A program made the translations under genes and the position numbers. A DNA stretch of 64,000 nucleotides from Buttiauxella warmboldiae (GTDB lineage Bacteria; Pseudomonadota; Gammaproteobacteria; Enterobacterales; Enterobacteriaceae): positions 1-64,000 of the forward strand of contig NZ_RPOH01000021.1 of assembly GCF_003818135.1 (NCBI RefSeq). The letters are read 5' to 3'. Of the stretch, positions 49,982 to 60,700 are shown in pieces. The number at the start of each line of letters is the position of its first letter. The stretch's first letter is position 1. The notes below the pieces were generated by a model. The model was not told the DNA's origin, did no database searches, and saw only the letters and a list, made by a program, of their open reading frames with translations.

Positions 49982-51979
49982 TTGATTGAGAAAGCAAATA
50001 AACTTCGCCATCTTGTAGATGAAGTCCTCAAAAGCAATAGCCTTCATTCTCATCAAGTTAATGCAGCAACCAAAACATTTGAAGCGCTCTCTGGCAATGT
50101 CAGAGCCGTTGTTACAGCAGCAGAAATGCAAGCTGGTAAGTCTGGGATTGCATTAGCATTATGCTGTCTTCAACGGCTGAGTTTGAACGATCAAGATATA
50201 TGTGACCGTAAGCAACTGAAAGACACGCTTTACCTTGTCACTATGCCGGATACTGCTTTGAAAGAACAATCAGAGCAAGATCTCAAACAGGCCAAAAACG
50301 TTGTCGTAAGTAACTTTGTCAATTTTGAAAAAGCATTGGAAACAGAATTTAAAGGTAATCCACCTAAGCTTATTATTATTGACGAATGCCATTATGGCTC
50401 GAATGTATCTGCCGTTCGTTACAGCAAAATATTTGACTACTTAGAACAAGAGAACGACAAGTGCAAAGTTGTATTTATTTCAGCTACGCCATTTGGGGCG
50501 TTGTATGGTGCAGATACTGAATATCAGGATGCAATTGATTTGCAACAAGAAGCTGAAGAAAGCAATGACATTCAATTGCTGCAGGAAGCACGAGATGTTG
50601 CAAATAATGCGCTCAAGGACTCGATTCTAAGACGTGACTTCAATACCCGCTTAGTGTTTCACAAAACCAGTGATGAATACTACGGTGTCCGAGAAATGCT
50701 CAGAAATGGAAAAGTTATAGGATTAGAAGACAATTCTAAAAATTTCTTATACCCATCTCAAGAACGAGATTCTTTCATTGAACAATTTTTAGCTCATCAA
50801 GAGATGGGATGGTCACTGGTACGCGTTCCCGCAGGCTTAGCCATGGAAGCAAAACAGTTCCTAATTTCTAAAGGCATCGACGAACACTCAATCTACATAC
50901 TCGGCAATTCACTAAGTGGTGTTCCTGAAGACGAACATTGCAGTATCGAGCGATTTAAAAAAGAATTCGATGATGCATTACTGTTTGAAGATAAATTGAT
51001 AGCCATCACTGTTGCAGGAGCCAGGGCAGGAATTAATTTTGGCGCAATGATGAAAAACAACCTCATTTCAACATGGGACAGCACCGTTGCCAGTGTAGCG
51101 GCTGTTGTACAGGCTAATATTGGCCGGGCCTGTGGTTATCATGGTAATAATTCTTCCATGCACTACACCAATTTAAACGCAGCAGAGGCTTATGGCGCGA
51201 TCCTCAGTCACCTGGAACAAACTTGCTCTGACTATGCAGCATCAGACTTTGACGGAATAAGGGAGTTCTTCGAAGACGTCTGTCAGGAATACAATGTAAA
51301 TGGGTTGGATGTTGGTCTTACAATTAAGTATAAACGTCGCCGCCCTATTGGTGATGTAGAGACCTACAAAACCGATAGTTATATTGCTGTTCCGGCCAAA
51401 TTACTTCAAGAAAGCACCGATTTTAGCCACTACACTAAAGATAAAATCCTTCTACAGGCAATTGAGCTCATACGCAACGAATTCACAGCTAAAGGTGCGC
51501 CTAGTGTCAAAGGCAATCGGGCTATGCGGGGCAAAAAGAAGAACTGGATCAAAGCACATTGGGTTAATGGAGATAGCTTCAACAATCACGAAAAAGCACA
51601 AGCAGATGGTACGCAAAAGATTAAAACCAAGCTCTATACTCAATTGCTCGACAATGGTGAATTCCTTGAGTTTAACCGAGTAGTAGCCCCAGGTTCTGGC
51701 GAACTGTCTGAAAACAAATTGGTTACCGCTACGATTTTTAGTATCTACAACATTTCCCGAAGAAATGTTAAAAAAATAATAATGACAACTGAAGACGTCT
51801 GGGATATGTGCGATCATTTTGGTATTGAACGTGATGATACTCTGATCGTGCTCTACAAACGCGGTGAATATGATATTGAACGCTCAAATGCTAAGAAACA
51901 GCACAATGAGCTACCTGAAAAGTCTGGGGAGTTAAGTAATGAATCCCATTTCTCCGATAAAACAGATGTTACTTACTAG
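49982..51979 (+). CDS. SF2-like ATPase of unknown function, tandem copy 1
   Basis: 665 aa from TTG 49982 (AGGA about 8 bases upstream). Walker A-like AAEMQAGKS at residues 46-54, DECH box IIIDECHYGS at 131-140, SATPF at 168-171 and a motif VI-like IGRACGY near 381, with TVAGARAGINFG before it. The GR-x-x-GY element and Q-S/A-GK form recall Z1-type ATPases. Copy 1 has an insertion of about 35 Glu/Gln-rich residues after SATPFGALYGA that copy 2 lacks. The C-terminal third is conserved between the copies but unknown to me. Convergent with the BREX operon, where brxL would be expected. Confidence 0.75.
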   Translation: MIEKANKLRHLVDEVLKSNSLHSHQVNAATKTFEALSGNVRAVVTAAEMQAGKSGIALALCCLQRLSLNDQDICDRKQLKDTLYLVTMPDTALKEQSEQDLKQAKNVVVSNFVNFEKALETEFKGNPPKLIIIDECHYGSNVSAVRYSKIFDYLEQENDKCKVVFISATPFGALYGADTEYQDAIDLQQEAEESNDIQLLQEARDVANNALKDSILRRDFNTRLVFHKTSDEYYGVREMLRNGKVIGLEDNSKNFLYPSQERDSFIEQFLAHQEMGWSLVRVPAGLAMEAKQFLISKGIDEHSIYILGNSLSGVPEDEHCSIERFKKEFDDALLFEDKLIAITVAGARAGINFGAMMKNNLISTWDSTVASVAAVVQANIGRACGYHGNNSSMHYTNLNAAEAYGAILSHLEQTCSDYAASDFDGIREFFEDVCQEYNVNGLDVGLTIKYKRRRPIGDVETYKTDSYIAVPAKLLQESTDFSHYTKDKILLQAIELIRNEFTAKGAPSVKGNRAMRGKKKNWIKAHWVNGDSFNNHEKAQADGTQKIKTKLYTQLLDNGEFLEFNRVVAPGSGELSENKLVTATIFSIYNISRRNVKKIIMTTEDVWDMCDHFGIERDDTLIVLYKRGEYDIERSNAKKQHNELPEKSGELSNESHFSDKTDVTY

Positions 51980-51984
51980 TTCAT

Positions 51985-52004
51985 GGGGCCTCGAAGCCCC
52001 TTTT
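51985..52004 (+). terminator. Terminator-like hairpin between the tandem ATPase genes
   Basis: GGGGC/GCCCC stem with a 6-base loop followed by TTTT, 6 bases after the stop of copy 1 and 23 before ATG of copy 2. It should reduce read-through and so lower copy 2 relative to copy 1. Confidence 0.75.
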
Positions 52005-52026
52005 GTCAACTAGCATCAAGCCCAAT

Positions 52027-53889
52027 ATGAATATCGAAAATAAACATCGCCTATATGTCAAAGAAATACTTGAAGCTCAAACATTTGAGCATCAACGAAT
52101 AGCAGCAAATAAAACCTTCTCTAAATTATTATCAGGCTCTCGTGCAGTAGTTTTGGCTGCTGAAATGCAATCTGGTAAATCAGGTATTGCTCTCGCCCTT
52201 GCTGGACTGCAGCGACTTTCACTTTCAGATGAGTTGATTGGCAATCGGAAGTTACTAAAGGACACGTTATATCTTTTAACGATGAGCGATATTAGTTTGC
52301 AAGAGCAAGCCAAACGGGACCTGTCACCCTGTAAAAATGTCGTCGTGAGTAATTTTATAAATTTCGATGTCACCATAGAAACTGATTTCAAACACCAAAA
52401 TCCCAAACTCATTATTATCGATGAATGTCACTATGGTTCCAGTAGTGACAGTATACGCTACGATAAAATCTTCAACTATTTAGAGTTTGAAAATCAAGAT
52501 TGTAAGGTTGTCTTCGTCTCAGCAACCCCCTTCAGCGCACTTTACGCAGCTGGAGGGGGTTCGATACTTCGCCATAACTTCAATACCTCTCTTGTATTCC
52601 ATAAAACCAGTGCTGAGTACCATGGTATTCGCCAAATGCACAGCCATAACCAAATAATAAAACTTGATCAAGATTACAGGGATTTTTGTCAAGACTCTCT
52701 GTTACGTAATCGATTTATCCGACAGTTTAAGGACTACGATGGTGCAGGGTGGTCATTAATCCGTGTTCCGAGTAGCCAAGCTAACCTCACCAGGCAAATT
52801 CTACTCGACAATGGCATAGAGGCTGAGCATATCTATATCATCGGCCAGAAGCTCGTCGGAATTGATGATCGTGAATTATGCTCTATCGATGACTTCAGAC
52901 GTGAATTTGAAACTGCAACATTATTTGATGAAAAACTAATTGCGATTACAGTTGCTGGGTTTAGGGCCGGAGTAAACTTTGGCCAAGAAATGAAAAACGC
53001 AGTAATCAATACTTGGGATAGTACTATTGCCAACATTGCAGCTGTTGTTCAGGCGAATATAGGCCGGTCTTGTGGTTATCATCAAAACACAAGGGCTAAA
53101 CACTACACTAATCTAGATGCCATTCGCGCTTATAGTGAACTACTTGATCACCTCGAATCTCAGGATGACACCAAGGAATTCGAAGGGCTCCAGCAGGTCT
53201 TTGAGCAAATATGTTCTCGTTACGACATAAGAGGTTTTGACAGGGGAACTAGTGTTGCTCCGGTACCAGAACTCAAGGTGACAACAAAAATTGATGATAG
53301 TACTACTTACTTAACGCAAGGATATATTTCTGTGCCTGGTAAGTTAAGTGATCCGAATTTTGATTTTTCAACTTATACAGAAGATAACGAGTTATTAGAT
53401 GCGATAGAAATCATCCGCAAAGAACTTCTTAGCGAAGAAGGGCCCTATCGGAAAAAAGGACGAGCTCTTAGAGGTGATCATCAAAACTGGGTAAAAGCTC
53501 AGTGGGTTAATGGTGCCACATATGATGATGGCACTCCAAGCTGTGCAAAATCACGTGCCCTTTCTTTCACATCTCGATTAGATAAAGGTGAAGATGTCGA
53601 ATTCAACAATATTGTAAAACCTGGTGGCGGCGAAAAAACTGAAGATAAACGAGTTATGGCAAGTATCTTTAGCATTTATAACCTTTCGGGTCAGATGGAT
53701 GCATTTAAACGCGCTATGGATATTGATGATATGGCAGAAATCTGTGATGCTTTAAATACAGAGTATGATGACACGCTGATTTTACTGTATAAGCGAGGCT
53801 CATTTTCTCAAGTATTGTCGGATGAAAAATCTATAATTTCAGAAAATATCGAAAAGACAAGCATCCGCCATAAAAGTGTTTTTCGATAA
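52027..53889 (+). CDS. SF2-like ATPase of unknown function, tandem copy 2
   Basis: 620 aa from ATG 52027; the frame opens with TTG at 52003 in the T run of the hairpin. Same motifs as copy 1: AAEMQSGKS around residues 44-52, IIIDECHYGS at 129-138, SATPF, TVAGFRAGVNFG, QANIGRSCGY. Conservation runs through the C-terminal domain (NWVKAQWVNG, EFNNIVKPGGGE, MASIFSIYNLSGQ, LILLYKRG). The two are old paralogues with both catalytic cores intact, so both are probably active. No Shine-Dalgarno sequence is obvious, so translation may depend on copy 1. Confidence 0.75.
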   Translation: MNIENKHRLYVKEILEAQTFEHQRIAANKTFSKLLSGSRAVVLAAEMQSGKSGIALALAGLQRLSLSDELIGNRKLLKDTLYLLTMSDISLQEQAKRDLSPCKNVVVSNFINFDVTIETDFKHQNPKLIIIDECHYGSSSDSIRYDKIFNYLEFENQDCKVVFVSATPFSALYAAGGGSILRHNFNTSLVFHKTSAEYHGIRQMHSHNQIIKLDQDYRDFCQDSLLRNRFIRQFKDYDGAGWSLIRVPSSQANLTRQILLDNGIEAEHIYIIGQKLVGIDDRELCSIDDFRREFETATLFDEKLIAITVAGFRAGVNFGQEMKNAVINTWDSTIANIAAVVQANIGRSCGYHQNTRAKHYTNLDAIRAYSELLDHLESQDDTKEFEGLQQVFEQICSRYDIRGFDRGTSVAPVPELKVTTKIDDSTTYLTQGYISVPGKLSDPNFDFSTYTEDNELLDAIEIIRKELLSEEGPYRKKGRALRGDHQNWVKAQWVNGATYDDGTPSCAKSRALSFTSRLDKGEDVEFNNIVKPGGGEKTEDKRVMASIFSIYNLSGQMDAFKRAMDIDDMAEICDALNTEYDDTLILLYKRGSFSQVLSDEKSIISENIEKTSIRHKSVFR

Positions 53890-53939
53890 AAGTTTATAAT
53901 TTTTAGGTGTTTTCTTTCAAGTATTAGAGTTCTTCGTTA

Positions 53940-53985
53940 CAGTATCTACCTTAACTAAGCTGAAACAGTTATAAGGCAGATACTG
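53940..53985. terminator. Bidirectional terminator between ATPase copy 2 and pglZ
   Basis: Inverted repeat CAGTATCTACCTTA (53940-53953) and TAAGGCAGATACTG (53972-53985), 13 of 14 bases pairing, loop of 18. It lies in the 174-base gap between convergent genes. Confidence 0.6.
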
Positions 53986-54063
53986 CAGGTATGTCCTGAG
54001 GGGCCTCTAGGTAATTAATGCCTTTTGGCCGCAGACTCATTAATAACTAGTTTCCTATCATTA

Positions 54064-56112
54064 CTAACCCTGCTTTCTTAGATCTATTACTGGAGTTAAG
54101 CACTCTTGTAGTGATATGCCACCATGATTGTAATAATCACCCGAAACATAACCTGAAATTCCAGGGGCCATCGCCACAGATACATTGGAATTCCAGAACC
54201 AAGGAACCACTAAACCATCGTAATGCACGTTGTCTTTTAAAATAGCGCAGCGGCGCTGACGATTCTTACCTAGTGATTTATTGAGTTCCCCTTTTGGCAA
54301 ACCATTAGGAACCCATAACCAACCATGGTCAGTAACGATTTTTATACGCTTCCAACCAGCATCAAACAAACCACTTACTCGAGCTACAACGTCCCCAAGA
54401 ACCTTATCGATATATTGGGGCATTTGGCGCTGGTGATCGTGACCTAAATGGTCCAAGTCACCTGTTTGTACCCAAGCATAACCGCCTTGTGGCTCACCGG
54501 TTTCAAGTCCATCCAAAAATTGCCAGCCTTTTTCTTCCAACAATTTTTTCAAATAATGGCTGCTAAATGACGAATGGCTGTCGGCTAAAACAGGAATAAA
54601 ATCATCATTAGTATCATTACCCGTCAGCATATCAGCTAATGGTGTTACAGCAGCCTTGGCCGTTGCAGTAAGGGAAGGTAATGCAGCCCAACGCGATGTT
54701 AAATGGCTCTCAATACCGCAATTGAACAGTTTCTCTTCCAGCATTTTAGCTGTATCAAAACGCAAACCATCTACAAAAAACACAACCTGACTACCAACTG
54801 TGTATTGAGCTGTATTTTCCTTAACCTGGTTATCACCAGGGTACCCAAACTGGGCTACTAATTGCTGAAAGTTTAATGCCGTTTTTTCGAGCCATGGCGT
54901 GTAAATAATACCAAGCACATTTGCAATCAGCTCTTGCTGGTGGATATCTTTCGCTTTGGACATTGCACTTAACACTGCAGCATCCGCTTGCCAAAATTGC
55001 TCCTTAAAATGGTCAGCCATCGATTCTGGTGTACTACCGGAAAAATTGATTTCCGTGTGCTCGAGCACCATCATCATATCTTCCAACACGCTTAGCCAAG
55101 GTGACAGCTCCAAACGATGCCATATCCATGTCTTACGTTCTTTCTGAGTTAGCCAAAGATCACTGAAAACTGCTTTTAGCTCTTGACGCCCTTGTCCCTC
55201 AATCCTATGAAAAGCGGATTCTATCGACTGCTCGTCTTCCAGGTTTTTGGACAAATAGTTTTCTGGAAATAGCACAACTAAGTCGGCAGGCTGAATAGCT
55301 TTGAGTTGATTCACTAGTAATGGCAAATTATTAGCTGTTTCCTCAAATCGGCGCCATATACCTTGCCATTGGCCTTCAGCCTGGCATAGCAATTGTAAAG
55401 CTTGAACCACACCTTCCTTGTTTGGAATAAAGCCATATTGTATCTGGCATGAATTTGCAAAAATATCCCAGCGACTCCCCTGCCATAGTTTTTCTTTCTC
55501 TTGAGGATTATTCAGCCAACCTAAGATATCTCGTGCCATATCATCAAGAACAATAGAGTAGAAATCCTCTGCTTCAAGTTTTTTACCTTGCAGACTAACA
55601 ACAGGCGTCTCTAAGAGATCTGGTAGTACCTGCAAAATGGCTTCATGCGTCTTCTTGTCTTTCGCAAGATCCAACTCGAGGCCAGCTTTAGGGTTTGTGA
55701 GGAACGAACCCACAGACCAATCACGGCCCGCGGAATTATAAGCCCACCAACAGCCGCGATATTGCAATTCTGCTAAGGGTTTAAGAAACTCAGGACATTG
55801 TTCAATTGCTCGTAAATCTTTACGACCGACACCAGGCAGATAGATAATCGGTGTTTTTCCTTCAGGTAAAACACATTCCTCAAGCACACCAGCAATAGCG
55901 CATTTCACCCATATTGCCGGGCCAGTGCGAAGATCAGGATTATAATCACCAAGTTCAATCAATTCAGGCAGCTGCTGCTTAATGTAGGGCATTGCTGACT
56001 GCCACTGCCTATCAATATCCGTCCACAAAATGGCAGCAGGTGGGACCTGAACACTTTTGTTAAAGGCAGCGGAGCTACGAATCTGAACGATCAATTTATT
56101 GATTACTAACAT
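54064..56112 (-). CDS. pglZ: BREX phosphatase-like protein PglZ
   Basis: 682 aa from ATG 56112 (the frame opens at 56142). Alkaline-phosphatase-fold PglZ, needed for BREX defence. Seen: FFVDGLRFDTAKMLEEKL near residue 447, SRWAALPSLTATAKAAVTPL, IKIVTDHGWLWVPNGLPKG near 592, and HGGISLQECLTPVI at the end, which form the metal site. It is shorter than the E. coli-type PglZ and may be the type B variant. It overlaps the end of the preceding gene by 17 bases. No brxL follows. Confidence 0.88.
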   Translation of the reverse strand: MLVINKLIVQIRSSAAFNKSVQVPPAAILWTDIDRQWQSAMPYIKQQLPELIELGDYNPDLRTGPAIWVKCAIAGVLEECVLPEGKTPIIYLPGVGRKDLRAIEQCPEFLKPLAELQYRGCWWAYNSAGRDWSVGSFLTNPKAGLELDLAKDKKTHEAILQVLPDLLETPVVSLQGKKLEAEDFYSIVLDDMARDILGWLNNPQEKEKLWQGSRWDIFANSCQIQYGFIPNKEGVVQALQLLCQAEGQWQGIWRRFEETANNLPLLVNQLKAIQPADLVVLFPENYLSKNLEDEQSIESAFHRIEGQGRQELKAVFSDLWLTQKERKTWIWHRLELSPWLSVLEDMMMVLEHTEINFSGSTPESMADHFKEQFWQADAAVLSAMSKAKDIHQQELIANVLGIIYTPWLEKTALNFQQLVAQFGYPGDNQVKENTAQYTVGSQVVFFVDGLRFDTAKMLEEKLFNCGIESHLTSRWAALPSLTATAKAAVTPLADMLTGNDTNDDFIPVLADSHSSFSSHYLKKLLEEKGWQFLDGLETGEPQGGYAWVQTGDLDHLGHDHQRQMPQYIDKVLGDVVARVSGLFDAGWKRIKIVTDHGWLWVPNGLPKGELNKSLGKNRQRRCAILKDNVHYDGLVVPWFWNSNVSVAMAPGISGYVSGDYYNHGGISLQECLTPVIDLRKQG

Positions 56113-57787
56113 ATAGTTTCCAGTTCGATTTACACAACTCAATCAAATCATGTTGTCGACTTTCTAGTACAGAAGGCATCCATTCACCCGTATTTAATAC
56201 CTGCGTAGTCAATACGTATGACGACACACCATTTTGTCCCGCAAAGTATGCCATTTTTTTACGTTCAAAATCGAAGTTTGAGGCTTGTGAATTTCTTCTT
56301 TGTGTTAGTGGCACGAGATTAGCAAGACGATGGGTCCACTCTTCTCGCTGTGCAACATTTGGCCAGTTTATATCCCACTGACTTCCTTCTTCCACCGTCT
56401 GTGGCAAAACATGCTCAATGGTCAGAAGAGAATGTTCGTATTTAGCAGCCCCGTCAGACAAAAATGAATCAATTCTCAAGATAAGATAATTACGTCGGCG
56501 GGCAGTCAAGTAATATACATCACCATCGATTTGGTTAATAAAATCTGTTGTTTCTTCTTGAGATAAATCTACTGAGCTAATCTCTGTAGAATTTGCATTA
56601 TCAAGTTCAATTAACACTTTTGCATAACGATCAATGCGTTCATTAATGTTTGCAGCACAAATATGAAGTTTCGCGGCTAAACGCTCTAGCCGAAACATAA
56701 AATCCATCACAGCTGAGCTATCAAAACCAAATTTAGATAAATATTGAATAGCTACCGGCAACCAATCTGAATTGTCAATGCGGTTTAGCCAATGCAACAA
56801 TTGGTTAATGTCTCCAGCATTTGACGATGACAAATAACGAGCATCTCGAGCAACCAAGTAGGCATCAGCGTAAGGAGCTATGACTTCATTGATCAACACT
56901 TCAGGATCATGAATTTTTGATTGAACATGCTCTCGAAATTCTTCCAACAACACGCGTTTTGCTTTGGTCTTGGCATAAATCATTCGGATATAAGTAAGAA
57001 GACCATTCAATCCTTCTCTTCCTGTATCTACCTCAATTTCTTCCCATTTATCATTAAAAGCATCACGTTTCGACTCAGTAATTTTACCAATCGCATCAGC
57101 TTTAATTAGATCCGAAGGCAAAAGATCCATACCGCGATTATTCAAAACCGAAAATACACGAAAAGCAGACTGCTGACTTGGTGAGGTCACAGCAACCAAA
57201 AAACACCGGGTCATCAAAAAAATACCAAAGTTTATCAAAGCGTCACTATCGACAAATGCCTGCTGCAATTTAGTTTGCAAGAGCAAGGCATTTTTCTGAA
57301 TATTAATTTGTGACTCATTACCCAATGTTGCCGAATCAATAGAGGCTAACTCAGAAAAGTTTAATGATTGGACAGTTGAAGCAAAAAATTCACGATCGCG
57401 TTGACGCAGAGCTAAGCGCGGTTTCGCAGGTATCCCTTGCAATTTTTTTCCAGGTTCTTGAATATAAGCGAAACATTCAGCTTTAGCGCCTTCATCATCA
57501 ATTAAATGAGTTAACGCAGCAATTAAAATTGTCAGTGTGGTTAACCGCTGCTGCCCATCTATTACCTGAGCATGAGGTCTACTTTCCTGCTTGATTAATA
57601 CAATGCTGCCAAGAAAATAACTTTCTTCTTTTTCATAGTGGTAGAAATCATTTAGATCATCAAACAACTCACCCGCTTGCTCTGTCGTCCAGGCATACGG
57701 ACGCTGATAGGGAGGGATCTCATAATCAAAATCAGAGCTGAATATTTTTGAGAGGGCATATTCTGCCCCCGTAATATTTTTTGACAT
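56096..57787 (-). CDS. BrxU-like type IV restriction protein (DUF262-DUF1524)
   Basis: 563 aa. N-terminal DUF262: YQRPYAWTTEQAGELFDDL, YFLGSIVLI, and the nucleotide motif VIDGQQRLTTLTIL near residue 76. C-terminal DUF1524 HNH-type nuclease: IEHVLPQ near 456, then HRLANLVPLTQRRNSQASN. This is the single-chain GmrSD layout, as in BrxU of Escherichia fergusonii, which cuts DNA with modified cytosines. Set between pglX and pglZ, one base after the pglX stop, so it is part of the BREX operon and adds defence against modified phages. Confidence 0.85.
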   Translation of the reverse strand: MSKNITGAEYALSKIFSSDFDYEIPPYQRPYAWTTEQAGELFDDLNDFYHYEKEESYFLGSIVLIKQESRPHAQVIDGQQRLTTLTILIAALTHLIDDEGAKAECFAYIQEPGKKLQGIPAKPRLALRQRDREFFASTVQSLNFSELASIDSATLGNESQINIQKNALLLQTKLQQAFVDSDALINFGIFLMTRCFLVAVTSPSQQSAFRVFSVLNNRGMDLLPSDLIKADAIGKITESKRDAFNDKWEEIEVDTGREGLNGLLTYIRMIYAKTKAKRVLLEEFREHVQSKIHDPEVLINEVIAPYADAYLVARDARYLSSSNAGDINQLLHWLNRIDNSDWLPVAIQYLSKFGFDSSAVMDFMFRLERLAAKLHICAANINERIDRYAKVLIELDNANSTEISSVDLSQEETTDFINQIDGDVYYLTARRRNYLILRIDSFLSDGAAKYEHSLLTIEHVLPQTVEEGSQWDINWPNVAQREEWTHRLANLVPLTQRRNSQASNFDFERKKMAYFAGQNGVSSYVLTTQVLNTGEWMPSVLESRQHDLIELCKSNWKLYVSNQ

Positions 57788-57788
57788 T

Positions 57789-60700
57789 TTATAATCCTTT
57801 ATTTTCTCTGGCTTCTCTTTTCTCTGCCAGCGTCAAATGATGATCATTGATCCTATCACCAAGATTCCCTCCATATTGTAAACCAAGATGATACCACGGT
57901 GCAGATTCGACATCGGTACCACGGTCTTTCTTCCAGAGGATGTTAGGTTGTACACGGAGTACACCAGCACCTTTTTTACCAACATCTTTTGCAAGCATAA
58001 ATGGGCGAATATTTAACCGCACCCCATCATTGAGATCAGGGTTCCAACCAATAGGCTGCTCTTCAAGTGGCTTCCAGCGCACAAAAATATCAAGTCCCTT
58101 TTCACCCTCAAGAATAGCCTCTAACTGTACTTTTAGATTTTCTGCCGCAGTTAATCGAATATCAGCTCCATCAACACCATCAGCAATATTGCGTTTTTGA
58201 ATACTAATCCAGTCATCCAGATAAGTATAAATCAACCGTTCCAGGCCTTTGTAATCCAGCTTATGGTAATTGACAAGTGCAGAGAAACCATCTTTAAGCC
58301 CATCCCAAATATGCCAAATGAATGGGCGGTGTTGGAATAACTTACAGTGTTGCTCAAAGAACTTATCGCGCAACCAACTATCCCAATCTTTGGCTTTAAC
58401 GGATTTAAGCAAGTTATCTTCTACAGAACTGCTCCAGGTATCACCGTAGGATTTGTATAAAATCTCAGCTAAGCGTTTTGCGGCTGCTTTCTCACCACGG
58501 ACGGCAGGGATGCAGACTATTCCATCACCATCAACTAATTCATTAAAATTATCATTCTCCTTCATTACTTGGCGCATTTCTGGCGCTAACTCCATATCAA
58601 CATCCAATTCAGCTGGCCATTGATAACCAAGTAAACGGGCTACTGCAACTTGTAATACTGAATCGTCTTGACGTAATTTCCCAATAGAAATCGTTTTGTT
58701 TTTTTCATCCCAAATAACATTCACACATGGATGCCCATGAAAAATCCATTGGCTAGGATCATTTGAATATGGCTGAGGGAGACCATTCGGATAAGATTTA
58801 TTAGCTACATTCACCCACTTTTCCTTATCAAATGAAACTTCTATTAACTGCCTACGAACTTTAAGAGCCTTAGTTATATTTCTTACGTTATCGTGATACT
58901 CATCTGAAGAAAGATAGCACCATATAGCCGTAAGCAGATGTATATCAGTAGGATAGATTACAACAGTATTATCGTCATAATATGTACCGCTATACATTGA
59001 AACATATAATTTCCCCATAGCACTAACCGCTATACCTTTCTTTCCCCATGCCTGCCTACCACGAATCACTGCAGATGGAGATACAATATTCAACCAATCT
59101 TCGCCTTTCCATTTTAATATTGAATTAAGACCTGAATAAATATTTGAATGAGAAACTGTACCTTGGAAATAGTTTAGTTTGTTTGTTGCTTCCAGCTCCC
59201 AAAACTCGGAGCTAAATCTAACAAGATCCCCTGTTTGCATCCCATTTGCAAAATTTACATATAAACTAAGCGGAGGCAATCCTTCATCTTTTTCGAAAGA
59301 AATTCGTAAGTCCTCTCTAGTTTTAACATTAGAGAAATCACCTTCTAACACTTCTAAGCACTTCAAATTACGAGCTTTCTCTTCTAGCCCATTTATATTA
59401 GAAACATCTATAGCCCGTAATGAGTGAACTCTATTTTTACTATTAATCAATGTAAGAAGTTGTATATTAAAATCCCACATTGGAGTACTAAATGATTTTG
59501 CCCCTAAAATTGCCGAGAAATTGAACTCTGATTTTGATAAAATGTGCCTACGAAATTCCAAATACGAAGGTTTTGTCAGCCAATCTAAAGGAACAACGAT
59601 ATTTACCATACAATCAGACTCAGCAAATTCCAACAATTTACTTAAAAAAGCAGTTTCTAAGGAAGAACTAGCATAAGGATAAGTATTATCAATAAACTTC
59701 TTCAGTAGAAATGTTAAATCACCACTAGTTCTGTAAGGCACATTAGTAATAACCCACTGATACTTACTAGCTAATAGTCCAGCAGCTTTTACTAACCCTT
59801 GAGCTACAGTCCTAGATTCAGTGCTTGCATCGGACTTATTCATCATGGCTTGCTGCAACAATTGCCAAGGAGCAGTTTGTCGGTCTTCCAGCGCAATGGT
59901 TGGGTCAATCAGACTCCCCAGTGTTGCTGCGTCTTTGAAGGTACGCATCATCCAAGTAATTGCATCAGAAAATGCATCATCCCCTTTAGCAAGCTCCTTC
60001 CAATCTTTCTGCGCCTCAGTAATTGACATCCCTGAACAAGCTAATTGCAACTCAGGCAAAATACGGTAGCCACCTGCGTTAGGGTAGCGCCAAGCTTCAA
60101 GCGCCAGAGCAAATGCGGCCAGTTCCACGCACCGCTGATCAAGTTCTAAACCATGAATATTGTCAAGTAGTACAGCATCAACAGCATCCCTTGCGGTTAG
60201 ATCTTCAAGCTGCATACGCATCGGCACCAGCATCAAGAATACCGCTACCAAGAAGTGGCCAGAACCACAACAAGGATCCAACATTTTCAGTTGACTAAGA
60301 TGTTCTGGCCACCTTTCATAACCACCTACCGCAAGAGTCCATTTATTTCTTTTACCATCAGACTCGTCATTTTTGATAAAGCGTAAATATTCTAATGGCA
60401 CGCTAGGAATGGATACTATATCTCGCAACTCCTGCTCATTGTTAGAGCGAATATAGTCATCCTGGGTGAGATGTTTAGCTGCCCACCAAGCCCCTAAGGC
60501 ATTATCAAGTAAGAAGCTCACCATATAGGGTTCGGTAAACAGTTGAGTTACCGGCCCCAACTCCTGGGCACCGATTTTTACGCCGGATTCATTGACCTGC
60601 TTTTTCTTTTTGTTTTGCCAGAATTGATAACACCAACCTAAACTATCTTGCGCTTGATAAATAGCAGGCTCAAGTGCTGATATTAAGTTTTCCAGTTCAT

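Noticed and set aside
49982..53889. Tandem ATPases as BrxHI/BrxHII
   Set aside because: Size, motif order and the IGR-x-C-GY form do not fit what I know of these helicases, and BREX types using them have a different gene set.
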